Shown: piece by piece, positions 24,616 to 37,121 of the stretch
Position numbering within the stretch: the stretch's first letter is position 1
How the letters are laid out: every line of letters starts with the position of its first letter
DNA from: Triops longicaudatus
Taxonomy: Eukaryota > Arthropoda > Branchiopoda > Notostraca > Triopsidae
Direction of reading: 5' to 3'
NCBI GenBank assembly: GCA_022885665.1
Contig: JAGQDJ010000049.1
Span: forward strand, 620,502-684,501
Length of the DNA stretch: 64,000 nt
Made by a program: the position numbers and the translations under genes
Notes under the pieces: generated by a model
What the model was told of the DNA's origin: nothing
The model's input: the letters and a program-made list of their open reading frames with translations, nothing else
Databases searched by the model: none

Positions 24616-27600
24616 TTTATGCAAAGATGTCTCCTACGAGTCCTAGTCTCAGTAAACTTTGGAGTAAAAGTCTGCCCAATGTGACGACCGGATTGCTTGT
24701 TGCTTATTAATTAGGTCTTCTTGAAACAAGCTTTGCTGGCCAGTCTTCATCTGTCATGAATGTTGAGTCGTGTCACCTTGCTTTCGCCTGGACATGTACA
24801 TAAGGAACTTGTGCGTGGAGCCTTAAGAGAAGGACGAGAGTCTCTTTGTAATATTATTCTCTATTTATCAAGAGATACAGACCTTAGTCCACATATGAGC
24901 GATGGAACCAATAAGCCTTGTCTCAATTGTATTTTTTCTATAACACGAAGGTTAAGGTTAAAGAGGTCAAATAAGCATCGTCAGTTTCGCTTTAGTTCTT
25001 TCGCTCTCGTGCATTCAAACATATTCGGGATGATGCGGGTAAGCATGCGACTCTTTACACCTGTGTTTCCAGGTGCCTTTTACCATGTTCGACATGATGT
25101 CAAGTGAACCGGACCTGGCATGGCGTGGGAAAAAGGCAATATGGACTCCTTTTTACAGGTTTCCTACTACAGTAATCTTTATAGTTTCACGCTAATCTGC
25201 CACTACTAGCGTTCACCCCCTTTCCCTGAGAGATGAAAAATTGTTGTCAGAGTACTAGCAATAATACTTCGATAACTGATTGTGGCAATTCAAATAGTCT
25301 ACTTTTATATGTACGACTTAAGTGGCAAATTGCATTTCGAGCTTGTACGGTATCAAGTCTTCATAATATTGCCAATCTGAGCTGAAGTTCTTTGCTGAAG
25401 TTCTTTGCTGGTTAGACGATAGATCCAAGTACGCATTTCCGGTCAGCTTTTTAGCTACCTAAGCTGAAATGGAAGGTGCTCGTTTGACTAATGGTCTTCT
25501 ACTTCATGTTTCTCTTCGAAACTTGGCGTACGGTTTGTTTGGGGTTGTGAAAAATTCGAGAGGCGAAGGGGTCGGTATTGTACTGGTCTAATTATGACCG
25601 TTACAAACGAGGTCACGGGGCTCCTTGCTTCTGGCCTTACTTTGTTATCCGGAACGGTAAAGCTAATAACGCTGTATTTTGCGGAAAAAAAGGAATAGTT
25701 TTGTTTCCTTCGTTGGAACTCTGGAGTATTGCTAGACCGTTTATAGAGGTGTGAAGAGGTCCGAAAGTGGCATAAAGGACGTCACGGTTGAAGTTTTACC
25801 GTATTAGCGAAATATGTATTTACTTAAGTTAGGAAGCAGACACTGACTTGCCTTGCCTTGGTGTTTCTAAGGGGAAGGAATGGTTATATTGGACCCCGCC
25901 AAAGCTATTATTAATGCATAAGACTTTTCGTCCTTTCATCCTGTAAGCGTCGAAGCCAAAAAAAGAAAGGAAAAAAGGGCGTTATTGACCCGTAGACACC
26001 GAACATATCCAGCTAAAAGCTTACTTCATGTAGCACCCTTTATGAATCAACGATATTCTGTCCTCTTTCATCAGGACAATGCACACGTTGTTTCAAAGAA
26101 CTTCTTTCAGCAGTATTACATGTCCTTTTATAAAAGTGCTGTTTGTTGGTCTTTTTATATTGAAAAATACTTTATTTGTCCCGTTGCCCGTAAGTTTTTG
26201 GGCCATTAGTGGCGAACCTCTGAACGCATTACGACGGGGAGTTCTAATTAGAGCTAACCCTTGTTACGGACGCTAACGAACAGGACTTTGTGCCATGTAG
26301 GAGAGAGATATGTAACAATAGAAGACCAGGATCGGTGAGAGACAAAGGGACATGGCTTGCCATCAATGCTACATCGAGTTCCATGTTATAACTCTCATTC
26401 ATTTAAACAGTAACAACAATCACTCAACCCCTTCGACACCGTAGACCTACCTCACGGTAGGTAGACTACCTAAAATCCCTGAATATGGGGATAAACCCGT
26501 CAAACTGATCGTATTTCTGTCTCGAGAATAGAGATCGCAGTCCTTCGAAAATCGCTAGCATGGTTGAAAGTAGGAGTAATCGTAACGCAGTAATGTGACG
26601 CTTTCACTACCTTTACTGCTATAATTGGACAATGTGACACTTTGCTTACGAGAGTAAATAAAAACGTCTCAATTTATGGCTTCTAGTTTTAGGGATGTGG
26701 GTTAGTTCTCCTCTCTACCTTCGGAAGATGAAGTATTGAACTCTCCCAAAGTACTGAACGGAATTACAGAATACTTTTAAGAATTTTATTTTCAGTCAAA
26801 CCGGGTAGAAAATCGATATAGCAGTAGTTGCATGTCGTGGCTGGGCTTCGTGCATCGTTGATGAATTGAAGATGAGGGAAACCCAACCGCAGCGGGAGAA
26901 GACCCGATTATCGGACTTCAGAGCTTGAGAAAACAAATCTAAAGGGTTGTCACTGACATTGGTTATTTTAGCACAGTCATCCCTTGACAGGTCTAGCATC
27001 CCAATTTTTCTAGTTTATGGATAGAGATTACTGACGGACGAAAGCTGAGACTCGGGTTTCATTAGTCTGGTTTGGAAAGGGGGAAAAAGAGGGGGAGGCA
27101 GGTGACTAAGGAAAAGGGACCGCGAAACAATACGTCCGATACAGATTATGTATCTTTCATAACGTAGGCTATAGATCCTCGCAAAGCTGAGCAGCTACCG
27201 TCACGGAAGGTATGCAGGGGCCTTTGCGTGGAAAGTAACAGACTCAAGTGATGAGGTGACCACACATCTAGGTAAAAAGAGGATTACGGCTTTACCAAAT
27301 AATGAGCCTAGAGAAAGGTTGGGCTTTTTCTTTGTCTTTTTGTTCTATCTTGCAACGAAGTGTAGAGAAGCCGTGATGAAAATCTGACAAATCGACAGAA
27401 CCTTTCCGATAAATTACCTTATTAACGTAAGCTGGTTGTCTCAGGCGAACAAGAACGACAGGTTTATTTAGGTTGACGGAATTTCATGTATATCAATTAC
27501 AAGGTTTTACACTACATTCCTTGGAAGACCACACGTCACCCATTCTATTTTTTTCTCAAGGTATGAATTGATTAGAGCTTGAGGGGAGTCTACTCTTTTG

Positions 27601-28360
27601 ACAAATGTTCCGTACAGCATGCAAATGAGTCCCGAAGGGTCAGAAGGAATTACATCTCCAAGTTTGCTTTCACTTTTAGGATCTTTACTGGCTAAAAAGT
27701 TTAATTGACACACCGAAAAAGACCAAAAATAGATTGTGGCGACTAGAATATCAAGTGCAAAAGTCATACCACAACACGTGAATTAGTTGGTAGTCTTAGT
27801 TAGCAAACGGTCAATGCGTCGACTTGGGCAAATATTGGCCATTTCTTGAAAATTCAACGTTAAAATCCAACACGTCAGGAATTGGGGACAAGTATTTCAG
27901 TACCTCTATCTTATTTTAAGTTGTGCAAAATTGGACGGCATATATTGCTACAATGCATGGTTTTCCCATGGACGGAATCGAATAACTGTGTCAATAGATT
28001 GTGCTAGCTTTTGGGCCACAAAGAAAAGCTTTGCTGATTATTGTACGTTACTCAGCACCTTATAAAACCAATTGAAATATTCATTGAAATATCGAACATT
28101 ACAACGTTCGTCAAGTTATTGGACTAGCTGGAAATGCACAAAGTTTCGAGAACGTAGGTACGAAACTTCGGGAGGAAATCGAATTCACACACAATCTGTA
28201 CAATGTCGCTCCAAGTCAAATCAGCATTACAAATGTCACATGCAAATTTTGCAAAATGTTCGCTACATCTTTTCTCATTGTAAGTAGGGCCATTAATGGA
28301 CGGCAGAAAATTTCCTCACAACTTGTTCACATTTTTCAAACTGTCATTTAACAGTGTAAT
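24616..28360. other. Gene-poor stretch, 3.7 kb
   Basis: I see no gene. It must include the 3' UTRs of DAG lipase and, on the minus strand, FOXJ1. A short plus-strand frame near 26040-26110 has a faint resemblance to the central DxN region of Tc1/mariner transposases (see findings). Confidence 0.45.
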
Positions 28361-29773
28361 TTAGAGTACATCCAAGTCAATCAAACCTTCAAAATCTATC
28401 GTAGGTTCTAGCACAGGTAAGACTTTGGGGCCTAGTTCCTCCCAAGTAGTGTTGTAATCATAAAACTGTTCCTGTTCGGACGGATTGCCTTCCATGGTAT
28501 TGTTCTCTGCTGTGCATGGAAGTTCGTAAGGGAAATCATGGCAGTCTTGGAACTTAAAACTAGAAGTCAACAAATGAGCATCGATATTGTAGGTACCGGA
28601 ATTCGCCGAGTGGGCTCCGTGAAGCGTCTGGGGCTGTTGGTGATGGTGCTGGGACGGAGCTAAAGGCTGGCCGTAGATTGTCAGATCTATCGATGAAGCA
28701 AGCAGATCTGTCTGGCCGTCATTGCTGCATTCAGATATGTTGAACAGTTCTTCTTCGACGTCGACATCTACCAAATTCGAGGAAGTCATGGAAGCTGGAC
28801 TGTAATCCTGAGAGATGTCCATTTGTGGCAAGAAATTCATGACGTCTTGACCGAGGTTGTAACGGAATCCTTCGATGTCAATATCGATCCACTGATCATC
28901 CATTCCTCCTAGAGTCTCCGCAGCCGTCGAGGGCGGGAGAATGTCCTGGATGGGGGGCAGGTGGGAATGGGAAGAACTCGTTGTCGCTATCGTCGTCACC
29001 GGCGTAGTTGCTGAAGAATTGCTGTTGTTCGCCCAGCTTTTCCCACCGCCGTTTTTCACAGCCCTGGACTTTTTCGAGGTTTTGTGGCCCGTTTTTTTCG
29101 CCAAGGATAAACCCAATCGTCTTTTCCGTAAAGTAGCATCGTCCAGCGCTTCGGCAAACGTAGGATCTAATCGCCAAAATCCTCCTTTGCCCGGCTCGTC
29201 TTTAGACCGGGGAACTTTGATGAAACATTTGTTGAGTGACAAATTGTGCCGGATAGAGTTCTGCCATCATAAAATTCTTGTTAGCTTCGTGCTGCTTAGC
29301 CATTCAAGTCTTTTACAGGGCAAAAATAGTCTAGCGTACAACGTAATATAAAGCTCATGAAAAAAAAAAGAGACGTCCGAGGGTTGTAAGAGGAAATAAA
29401 GAAAAGTATAAATTTAATTTACCTGCCAGCTGGGGTCAGCGTTTTTGTAGTAAAGGAAATTTTCTCGAATCCATTTGTAAATAGAAGAAAGGGTCATTTT
29501 GTGTTTGTTGGCCTTCATGGCCATGCAAATGAGCGAAGCATAGGAGAACGGAGGTTTAGAATCGCCGACCAGCTTGTAGTCCACTTCGTCGATCTTGTTT
29601 GATCCCTTGGACTTGGCTTTCGTGGGACTTTCTCGACTGTTCGGCGTAGGTGACGCTGGCGGTGTAGGAGGTGTACCATTGACTTGAATGTTGCTCATGA
29701 TGTCTAAGTTATGCAGCCAATTAAGGCTTGTCAGATCACCAGCGTCTTGAGCTGCTTTGCTACTGCAAGCCAT
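28361..29773 (-). CDS. FOXJ1: FOXJ1 forkhead transcription factor (motile-cilia regulator)
   Basis: Two exons on the minus strand, 29423-29773 (start) and 28361-29260, join in phase 0 to 416 residues. The forkhead domain covers about residues 73-165: KPPFSYASLICMAMKANKHK, then TLSSIYKWIRENF, DPSWQ|NSIRHNLSLNKCF and IKVPRSKDEPGKGGFWRLDP. The intron falls at WQ|NS, a typical forkhead split. KCFIKVPR-KDEPGKGGFWR and the later DLTIYG motif match FOXJ1 (mammalian DLTIHG) better than other FOX classes. The C-terminal half is rich in Ser, His, Gln, Asp and Glu, as in an activation domain. FOXJ1 switches on genes for motile cilia. Drosophila uses the divergent fd3F in this role, so a clear FOXJ1 is informative about the clade. 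Confidence 0.9.
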
Positions 29774-32700
29774 GACTTTTTTGTACGGCTATAAATAGAA
29801 AAGAAAAACATTCCATGTGAAATTGGAAGGAGAAAAGTGGCTTCAACTCATGCTTTCAATTGTGAAATGATCGATTCAGGTTGCTTAATGACTTAGTTAA
29901 CGCACGTAAGCGTTATGGTGACTTAGTCTTTCGTAAACCACCCCTTTTTAAAACGCAATATACAGGCGTTTACGGGAACGACATTGGTCATAGTTGAACG
30001 TCGCTTTCGAGTTTTGGGTTCCCGTCAGAATGGTCTAGGTTAGACTCACGTGACTAGAAGTCTTTAGGGTCGAGTTATCCATCAAGAAAATATTCGAACA
30101 AAAACGTCTAAAAAGTTATGCTTTCTATGTCAGGAGATCCGGTATCCCATAATTGCAGAACCCTTGCTGGCAACACTTAAAAGTTTTTCCGCTTGTGTTC
30201 CCTGCAATAACATGCTCCCAGATCCCGCTTCTGCACCGTAGGTGAGCGACACTGACTTATCTGATTCATAGCGAAATGGTTCTTGAAATGCGTTGGGACT
30301 GTCTTACCTTATCGAAGAAGAAATTCTTTAGTGGGAAAAATATTCCTTCGTGCCTTTAATCACTTCACGCAAGCTTGGTTAGAATTCCAATCCGAGACTT
30401 TGAGTTGTTGTATTCCAGAAATAACGAACGACGCAAAAAATCACAACACGCGGCAAAACTTTGAGAAAGGCATGTATTATGGACGGACAAGTATTGGACG
30501 ATATCGTTGCAAAAGACTAGTTCCAAGATTGCATACTCTGTTATGGTTCGATAACTTGCATCAAACACCTTCGTCACTCACGCTGGCGTCACCTCAAATA
30601 ACACTCCACTGAAAGAAATTGCGCCATGTGGGGAACTCATAAGGCAAGCAGTCTCTAGTCGGAGCCAGTCTTCTATGCAAATGAGGACAAAGAACCTGGC
30701 GATGCTACCGGCATCCAGGTGAGTAAGATTATGAAACGCGAGAGCAGACTAGGCAGAGAGCGGAGGGCATCGAGAAACACCACCCCCGAAAGAACCACGG
30801 AAAATGTACAGTACCACGGGTACGAGGAGGGGCGTACAAGCGTCGAAGGCTTGGTGGAGGGGCGGGCATTAGAAGTAGAGGTGAAAGGTAAAAGGTGCGG
30901 GGCAGGTGCTGCAGATATCCCATTGGAGTTTGCTATCGATTGCATCCAGCTTCTTATCAAAGTCGCCATAAATTTTTCATTCTGTAATTATAGTTCGCAA
31001 CCTCGTTCAAATATATAATAGATCACTTCCGGTCATCGACTTCAGGCTAGGTTGGGTTTTCTCGTAAGCTCACGTTCAAAATTTGTGGTAGCCATTTTGA
31101 ACGACAGTAAAGAATGCTCAGGGGTGCAAAAAGTGTGAAGAAAGGTGACAGGACTAACAATCTGCTGCCGGTCAGATAAAGTTAGGTAATTTTGTTTACT
31201 GTTTGACAGAGCTGCTCCGATTCCGATAAGTAGAAAAGCGAACCCCCTAGGTATCGCCCTTCGAAGATAGAGAAGAGGAACTATTTCCCCTCAATGCACC
31301 CTTGTTTAGAGTCTGAGGAGAGCTACGTCACCTGCGCAGCAATAGGTGCATATGAGGGCCTAAAAGGACAGGTGTGCGTGTGTCGTGGACGAGCAAACGC
31401 GCGCGCGCGCCTGCATTGAACTTCCCTCACTGTCCGTTTTCCGTTCGGTTTGGGTCCCATCAAACAGCAAAGGTACTGGCAAAGGTATGGAGGCTAACAA
31501 AATCAATGAGGGTTGGCTCCTACCAAAAGGTCGCCGGAAACGCTTGCAACCGACATCCGTGAGCCCAGGAGTGCAGAGATAGGGAGACCGAGAGGCAAAG
31601 ACAAAGGAAGCACATGGCCCATGTAGATGATATGGTGGTATAATTTTTTGGCCAATAGTCAGTAACAACGGACCCCTATGTAATCTTTTATTTTTTAAAT
31701 CCTTTTTCAAACCGTCGGACGTCTTGCAATGTAGCCATCTCACATTGGCTAAGTTGGAAACATAATCAGTATGCTCGAGGAAAAGCATTCCACTTAGTTT
31801 CTGAAACAGACAAGCTTCGTTATTAATTGGAGTACTTCTTTAACTAGCTTTTGTTGGTCTCTTTTATGTACAGGACCTTTCTCGAGTTTTTTATCACTCC
31901 TGTGCATACCAATCGATGCCCTACTGACCCAAACACATTTGAGTGATCAATTCATTGATGTATGATTTCCGATTTACTTGTGTTACGTACTTCACATGAA
32001 CGCAAAGTTACAAATTCTCAAAAAGTTTTTAATTAACAAAAGCAGATCCATTCAAAATGAGTCAGTCCCGTAAAAGGGGGCTCGACTTCATTTTACTGAC
32101 TCGTGTCCCATACCTTTACGGCACGTGCGGATTTCCCCCTTGATGCCCCATTGCATAATGCGTAGCAAATCAGGTGTAAGGTAAAAAGAGGGTGCGTAAG
32201 AAGTTTTTATGTCGAGGGAGTTGGGTGGGGGTAGGGGATATTGAGAACATAGAAGTTAAGGGCTTCCCATGGGTCCATTTTAAAGCATTGTGTCTTTATG
32301 TCTTGTCATCAACGACAATTGCGGTACGAAGGTAGGGCAGGACTCCCACTCGTAGGGTGCGTGCTGCAGGTTTAGGCCTTTCAGAGGTACGCGAAACAAA
32401 TGTAGATGCATTTCGGCTGTATAATCCCGAATTACAGTTTTCATGTCTTTATAGCAAAACCATTGGTCTTGCGAAATGGATTCCTCGACTTTTTACAAAG
32501 TGGCGCGCACATTCCTTCTTCGTGTTTCTTACGCAAACTGCAACGCGATTAACTAATTAGCGAAAAATGAAAGAATTCTTCTTTTTATTGTAATAAATAC
32601 TTTTTTTGTCTTTTTTACAAGCATGATAACATAATAACAAATGAATTTAAATAAATATTACTGTTAATAGGCTGTTTGGGTTAAAAAAAAATGTATTTAA

Positions 32701-33936
32701 TATGGAGTCGACATATATGGTTGCATATAGTGGTTGCCATTCGTATAGTAGTTTTGTTCATGCCATGAGTGAAAAGTTTAGTTTGAGTCAAAGTCTCCTT
32801 TATTGACAAGCCGGACATCTGACAAACTCGGATAAAGGGGTTTTAATATAAAGAGAAATATTTTAAAACAAAATAAGAAACATAAGTGAGGATAAGTTAC
32901 ATTTACACACTTAAAAATTATTTGTTGATGCGATAATGGTTAAAAAGTCTCTTAATTATTAAATAAACCCTTTGATATTGATGTAAAAAAACGTCCTTGT
33001 TCGCGAAAACTATGCTTATCGAGATGTGTAACATAATTGTAAGTTTCCATAATTGAGGTGTACAAAATCGAAAACGTACAGTATCTAGACTATTAAATGC
33101 TGTAAAAGACATAAGATTGAAAAAAATACTGGGAAACTCCCGTTAATATCCTATGTTGCATTTGACCTGAACTTTCCGCCATTGTAACTGTAACTTATAG
33201 AGGGGCCTGTGGTTTTCCTGTTAGTTTGCTTTCATCTTTCGTTCTTTCCAAATAATTCATTACTTGTTAGCGAACAAGAACAAATACGCACCTAACTGTT
33301 ACACATATGGATGTGATTGACAAATGGAAAAGAGCGAAATGTTAAAATTTACACGAGCCTCTACCACCATTTCTCTGCTGTAACGCCAATGGGATGATTG
33401 AAAAACAAAAATTAGGTTTCAGTTATACTTAAATATTTTTTAATTTAATCAATTAAAATAAAGAATTGCCTGAAACATTTTACGTCTCTTGCTAATAGAA
33501 TTTATAACTGCGATTTAGTTCATGCATTGAATGGAAAATTAAAAGCTGTCGGTGTTTTCAAATGTCCCTCTATTTTCTTAAGATCAGTTTTAGAATTTAA
33601 TTCATGATTCTATCACGAGAGGATAATTTGTGCATTATGAGAACTTTCTACAGCTGAGCGTAAATACCCGCAGGAAATTTCTACAAGGAACACACTGTCA
33701 AATGTTTCCCGCCAAAGATAAATGCTCGTTCCTAAGATCGCCGCTAGTCTTACAATTGTTTTTGTTAATTTAAAGCCTATCGGGGAGTCGGCGACTGCGC
33801 AGTTTCGTCAGAAACATCAGTGTGATTGATTTACTCTCGATTTCTAGTCTGTTTTAACTAAAACAACTTTCTTGTGGAATTTAACTAATTTTAAGCGAAG
33901 TGTTGTCAGGTCTAGCCAACTGGAGACTTTCCCAAA
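29774..33936. other. Upstream region of FOXJ1 and gene-poor spacer
   Basis: No protein recognised on either strand. Contains the FOXJ1 promoter side (with a weak X-box match at 30160-30174), a short CG-alternating run near 31399-31410, and AT-rich DNA from 32560 to 33620. The 5' UTR of GABA transaminase should lie just left of 33937. Confidence 0.45.
30160..30174. promoter_or_regulatory. Possible RFX X-box upstream of FOXJ1
   Basis: ACCCTTGCTGGCAAC fits RYYNYY-N3-RRNRAC and lies about 390 bases upstream of the FOXJ1 start codon. The right half GGCAAC is a strong half-site and the left half is weak. The consensus is loose, so a chance match is possible. Confidence 0.3.
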
Positions 33937-36748
33937 ATGATTTCGAACGTAAAATCCTTCTTGCCTGGGATTCATCAATTGTGTCAGTCCAGGGCTATTG
34001 CTGCCAGCTTTACGGGTAAAAGCAACAGATTCACACATGTTAAATAATACTAACCACTTTTTTATCTTTTAGCATGTCGTGAACTTGCATCACTTGCTGC
34101 TGTCAAACCCATTATTCCTGGAGAATTGGAGAAACCCGTTGTCCAGACTGCCATTCCCGGGCCCGTTTCCAAGAAATTGTTATCTGAGCTGGACGCCATT
34201 CAAGTAATTCGCCCCGTCAAACTATGTTACATACATTATAGGAAGGATTTTAACGTCTAAAGTTCATATAAATAATGATGTTTGGAAAAGGACCGCCGTT
34301 CCAGGCTTCCTTGTAAGGCTGGTCCATCACACAGATCAAAGCATTTCTTTTTGGGTGGCAAGCTCAACAATAAGCAGTAGATGAAAAACAATTTAGAACG
34401 TCTGCTGGATTGTTGAGAATAGTTTTGACCCTTGTCTACTACCTGGCGTACTCCCCACCATAGCTGTACATCTTCCTGACCGTAGTATTGATCTGTTTTT
34501 CCCCACTTTGTATGTCAAGGTATGAACCTTGGGCCGTGTCTAGACATAATGTAAGAGTTTTGAATCCACAAGATTTTCTTGTTCTCCTTTTCGTTTTTCT
34601 GGAGTTTACCTTTTTTTAGCAATCTACATTCGAAGACTGAATCCTTTTCTCTCCGTTACAGCAAAGTGGAAGCATCCAACTCTTCGTTGATTACGAGAAA
34701 AGCTTGGGCAACTATTTAGTGGATGTAGATGGAAACGCACTTCTTGATGTGTACACCCAAATCTCGTCACTTCCTTTAGGTTACAATCATCCCGAGCTTT
34801 TGGCAATTTTAGACAGCCCTGCGAACAAGGTATTGTAACTTTTTAGTTAACTAATGTAAAGAAAAGCTTTAATGCGTGTTATTTTGTAGAAAACATTCAT
34901 CAATCGACCTGCGTTAGGAGTTTACCCCGGTGCAGGATGGCCTCAACGTCTACGCGAGACGTTACTTTCGGTAAATTGGCGACACTGCTGATTCTATCAT
35001 TGTTATTGGGTTTGACATATGAAGGCTCGTTAAACTTTTTAGGTAGCCCCGAAAGGTCACACTGAAGTCCAGACAATGGCATGTGGCTCTTGTTCGAACG
35101 AGAACGCTTTTAAAGCCATTTTTATGTGGTACCGCAATAAGCAACGGGGTGATGGGAAAGGTTTCACACAAGAAGAGCTAACGTCTTGTATGATTAATCA
35201 AGAACCAGGATGTCCCCCATTTACGCTCTTATCTTTCCATGGTAAGGCACGTCCAAGAAAAATCGGCAGTTTAATGTGTTGATTAATTGTGGACTTTCAT
35301 TGGTTAAGGCGGATTCCATGGCAGGACGATGGGTTGCTTAGCTACAACTCATTCCAAGGCTATCCATAAGATAGATGTTCCGTCCTTTGATTGGCCCATT
35401 GCCATTTTCCCCAAGTACAAATATCCTCTGGAGGACTATGTGCGCGAAAATGCTGAGGAAGACAGGAAATCTTTGGCTCATGTAAAGTAGCGTTGTTAGA
35501 TAATTATTCATTTTTCAATCCGTTATTGACGTTTTCATAATTTATTGGAAAAAGGTTGAGGAGTTAATTCACCAATATAATAAAGAGGGCAAATTTGTAG
35601 CTGGCATTGTTGTCGAACCCATTCAGTCTGAAGGAGGTGACAATCACGCTTCAGCCGAATATTTCCGAGCTTTGCAAAAAATTGCGAAGAAGGTATTGCA
35701 CTTTTTTATTTAATTATTATACAAATACTGCAAACTTTTGGCTCTTCCTAGAATGGGGCCGCATTACTCATTGATGAAGTTCAAACTGGAGGCGGTCCTA
35801 CCGGAAAGTTTTGGTGTCACGAGCACTTTGATTTGCCTGAACCTGCTGATATTGTTACGTTTAGCAAGAAAATGCTCACGGGAGGGTTCTACAGTTTGCA
35901 TTCTTTTAGGTAAAGCTTTGAACACACGACAGAGTGAATATAAAATTAGCTTCTTACGAATAATTCGTACACTTCCGTGTACTGTCGTTCATTTGTTCGT
36001 ATAAGTTTTATACTTTTCTTACTGTCACATTCGCATGCTTGTTCTGTTTTATGTAGTATGATGGTCTTGCCCTCGCAATCTTTTATTTGTGCTGCTTTAA
36101 AAAATAATTAATAGGGTTTTTATTGTTAATTTTAATCTGAGTCTAAAGCTACGGTTTCATTTATTGATTTACTTCATTTTTATCTTCTGCCTTTAGTTTA
36201 GAATGGCAGGTAGAATTTGATATCCTTAGTTAAGTTTCGCATTTTATTATTTGTCTATAGTTAATTTTATTTATCTTACTATTAATGTTTTATTTATTAC
36301 TTGCAGACCCCAGCAACCTTACAGGATCTTCAATACTTGGATGGGAGAACCCTCCAAAGTAGTTGTTTTGGAGAAAGTAATAGAAGTCATCAAGAGAGAC
36401 AATCTGTTGGAAAATGTGCAAAAAGTGGGCAACCAGCTCATGCATGGCTTGCTTGACATGAGTAAGAAGTTCCCCCAACATGTCCTCAATGCGCGTGGGC
36501 TTGGCACGTTTTGTGCGTTTGATGCAACTTCTGTAGAAAAGAGAGACAAGATTGTCGCCTTACTCAAAACGCAAGGTAGCCCCAACAAGTTATTAGGAAC
36601 TTCTTGATATTTATAAATTTCAATGTTAGGCATCCAATCTGGCGGCTGTGGAGATATTTCGATTCGTTTGAGACCTGCATTGATATTCCAATCCCACCAT
36701 TGCGATATTTTCCTTGACCGCTTGGAGAAAGTTTTGGCATCTTTATAA
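33937..36748 (+). CDS. ABAT: 4-aminobutyrate aminotransferase (GABA transaminase), mitochondrial
   Basis: Ten exons (33937-34015, 34073-34203, 34662-34829, 34890-34970, 35043-35241, 35309-35481, 35555-35692, 35752-35909, 36307-36575, 36630-36748) give 504 residues; human is 500. The first exon encodes a basic, Ser-rich start without acidic residues, fitting a mitochondrial targeting peptide. Class III aminotransferase landmarks are present: GFHGRTMGCLATTHSK, VEPIQSEGGDNHAS, LLIDEVQTGGGPTGKFW (Asp331 for the PLP ring nitrogen) and TFSKKMLTGG, where the PLP-binding lysine lies at 362/363. The product degrades GABA to succinic semialdehyde in the matrix. One acceptor (35307-35308) is AAG-type. 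Intron 35910-36306 is the longest after the first few. No frame damage. Confidence 0.95.
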
Positions 36749-37121
36749 CCTTGCCATTTTTATCTTTCTTAATCTGTCTCCCGGTGAAGTGAAAAATAGA
36801 GAGAAGGATGCGTGTCTTCTGTCTTGGGTTTCTTTTTCCCGCAAAGCTTTCATTCCTACTCGTCATTCCTAACTTTCACGATATTTCAAGCTGGCGATGC
36901 TTTAAATCCTTGCTGTTATTCTTTCTCAGATTCAAGTCTTCCATGCGTGGTTATATCTGGTGTTTTCAGTGAATATAAGTAGAATAGAGCTCCGGAATAC
37001 ATGATGTATTTGAACTTTGGCGCCTTTTAATCAGCCACGTGATGGCGCTTGCGTGCGAAGTACGAAGCTGGGCGTTCCGGTGTAAGCTTGTAACTTTGTA
37101 TCGTGAAAAATCTCCGTCATC
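36749..37121. promoter_or_regulatory. Short gap between ABAT and hnRNP M
   Basis: The 373 bases between the ABAT stop and the hnRNP M start must hold the ABAT 3' end and the hnRNP M promoter. No AATAAA hexamer seen; no other feature recognised. Confidence 0.4.

Noticed and set aside
30673..31018. Overlapping ~100-codon frames on both strands
   Set aside because: Mirror-image frames over a GC-richer patch; neither resembles a protein family.
31360..31788. 142-codon open frame on the minus strand
   Set aside because: Composition is not coding-like and part of it comes from the CG-alternating run near 31400. No homologue recognised.
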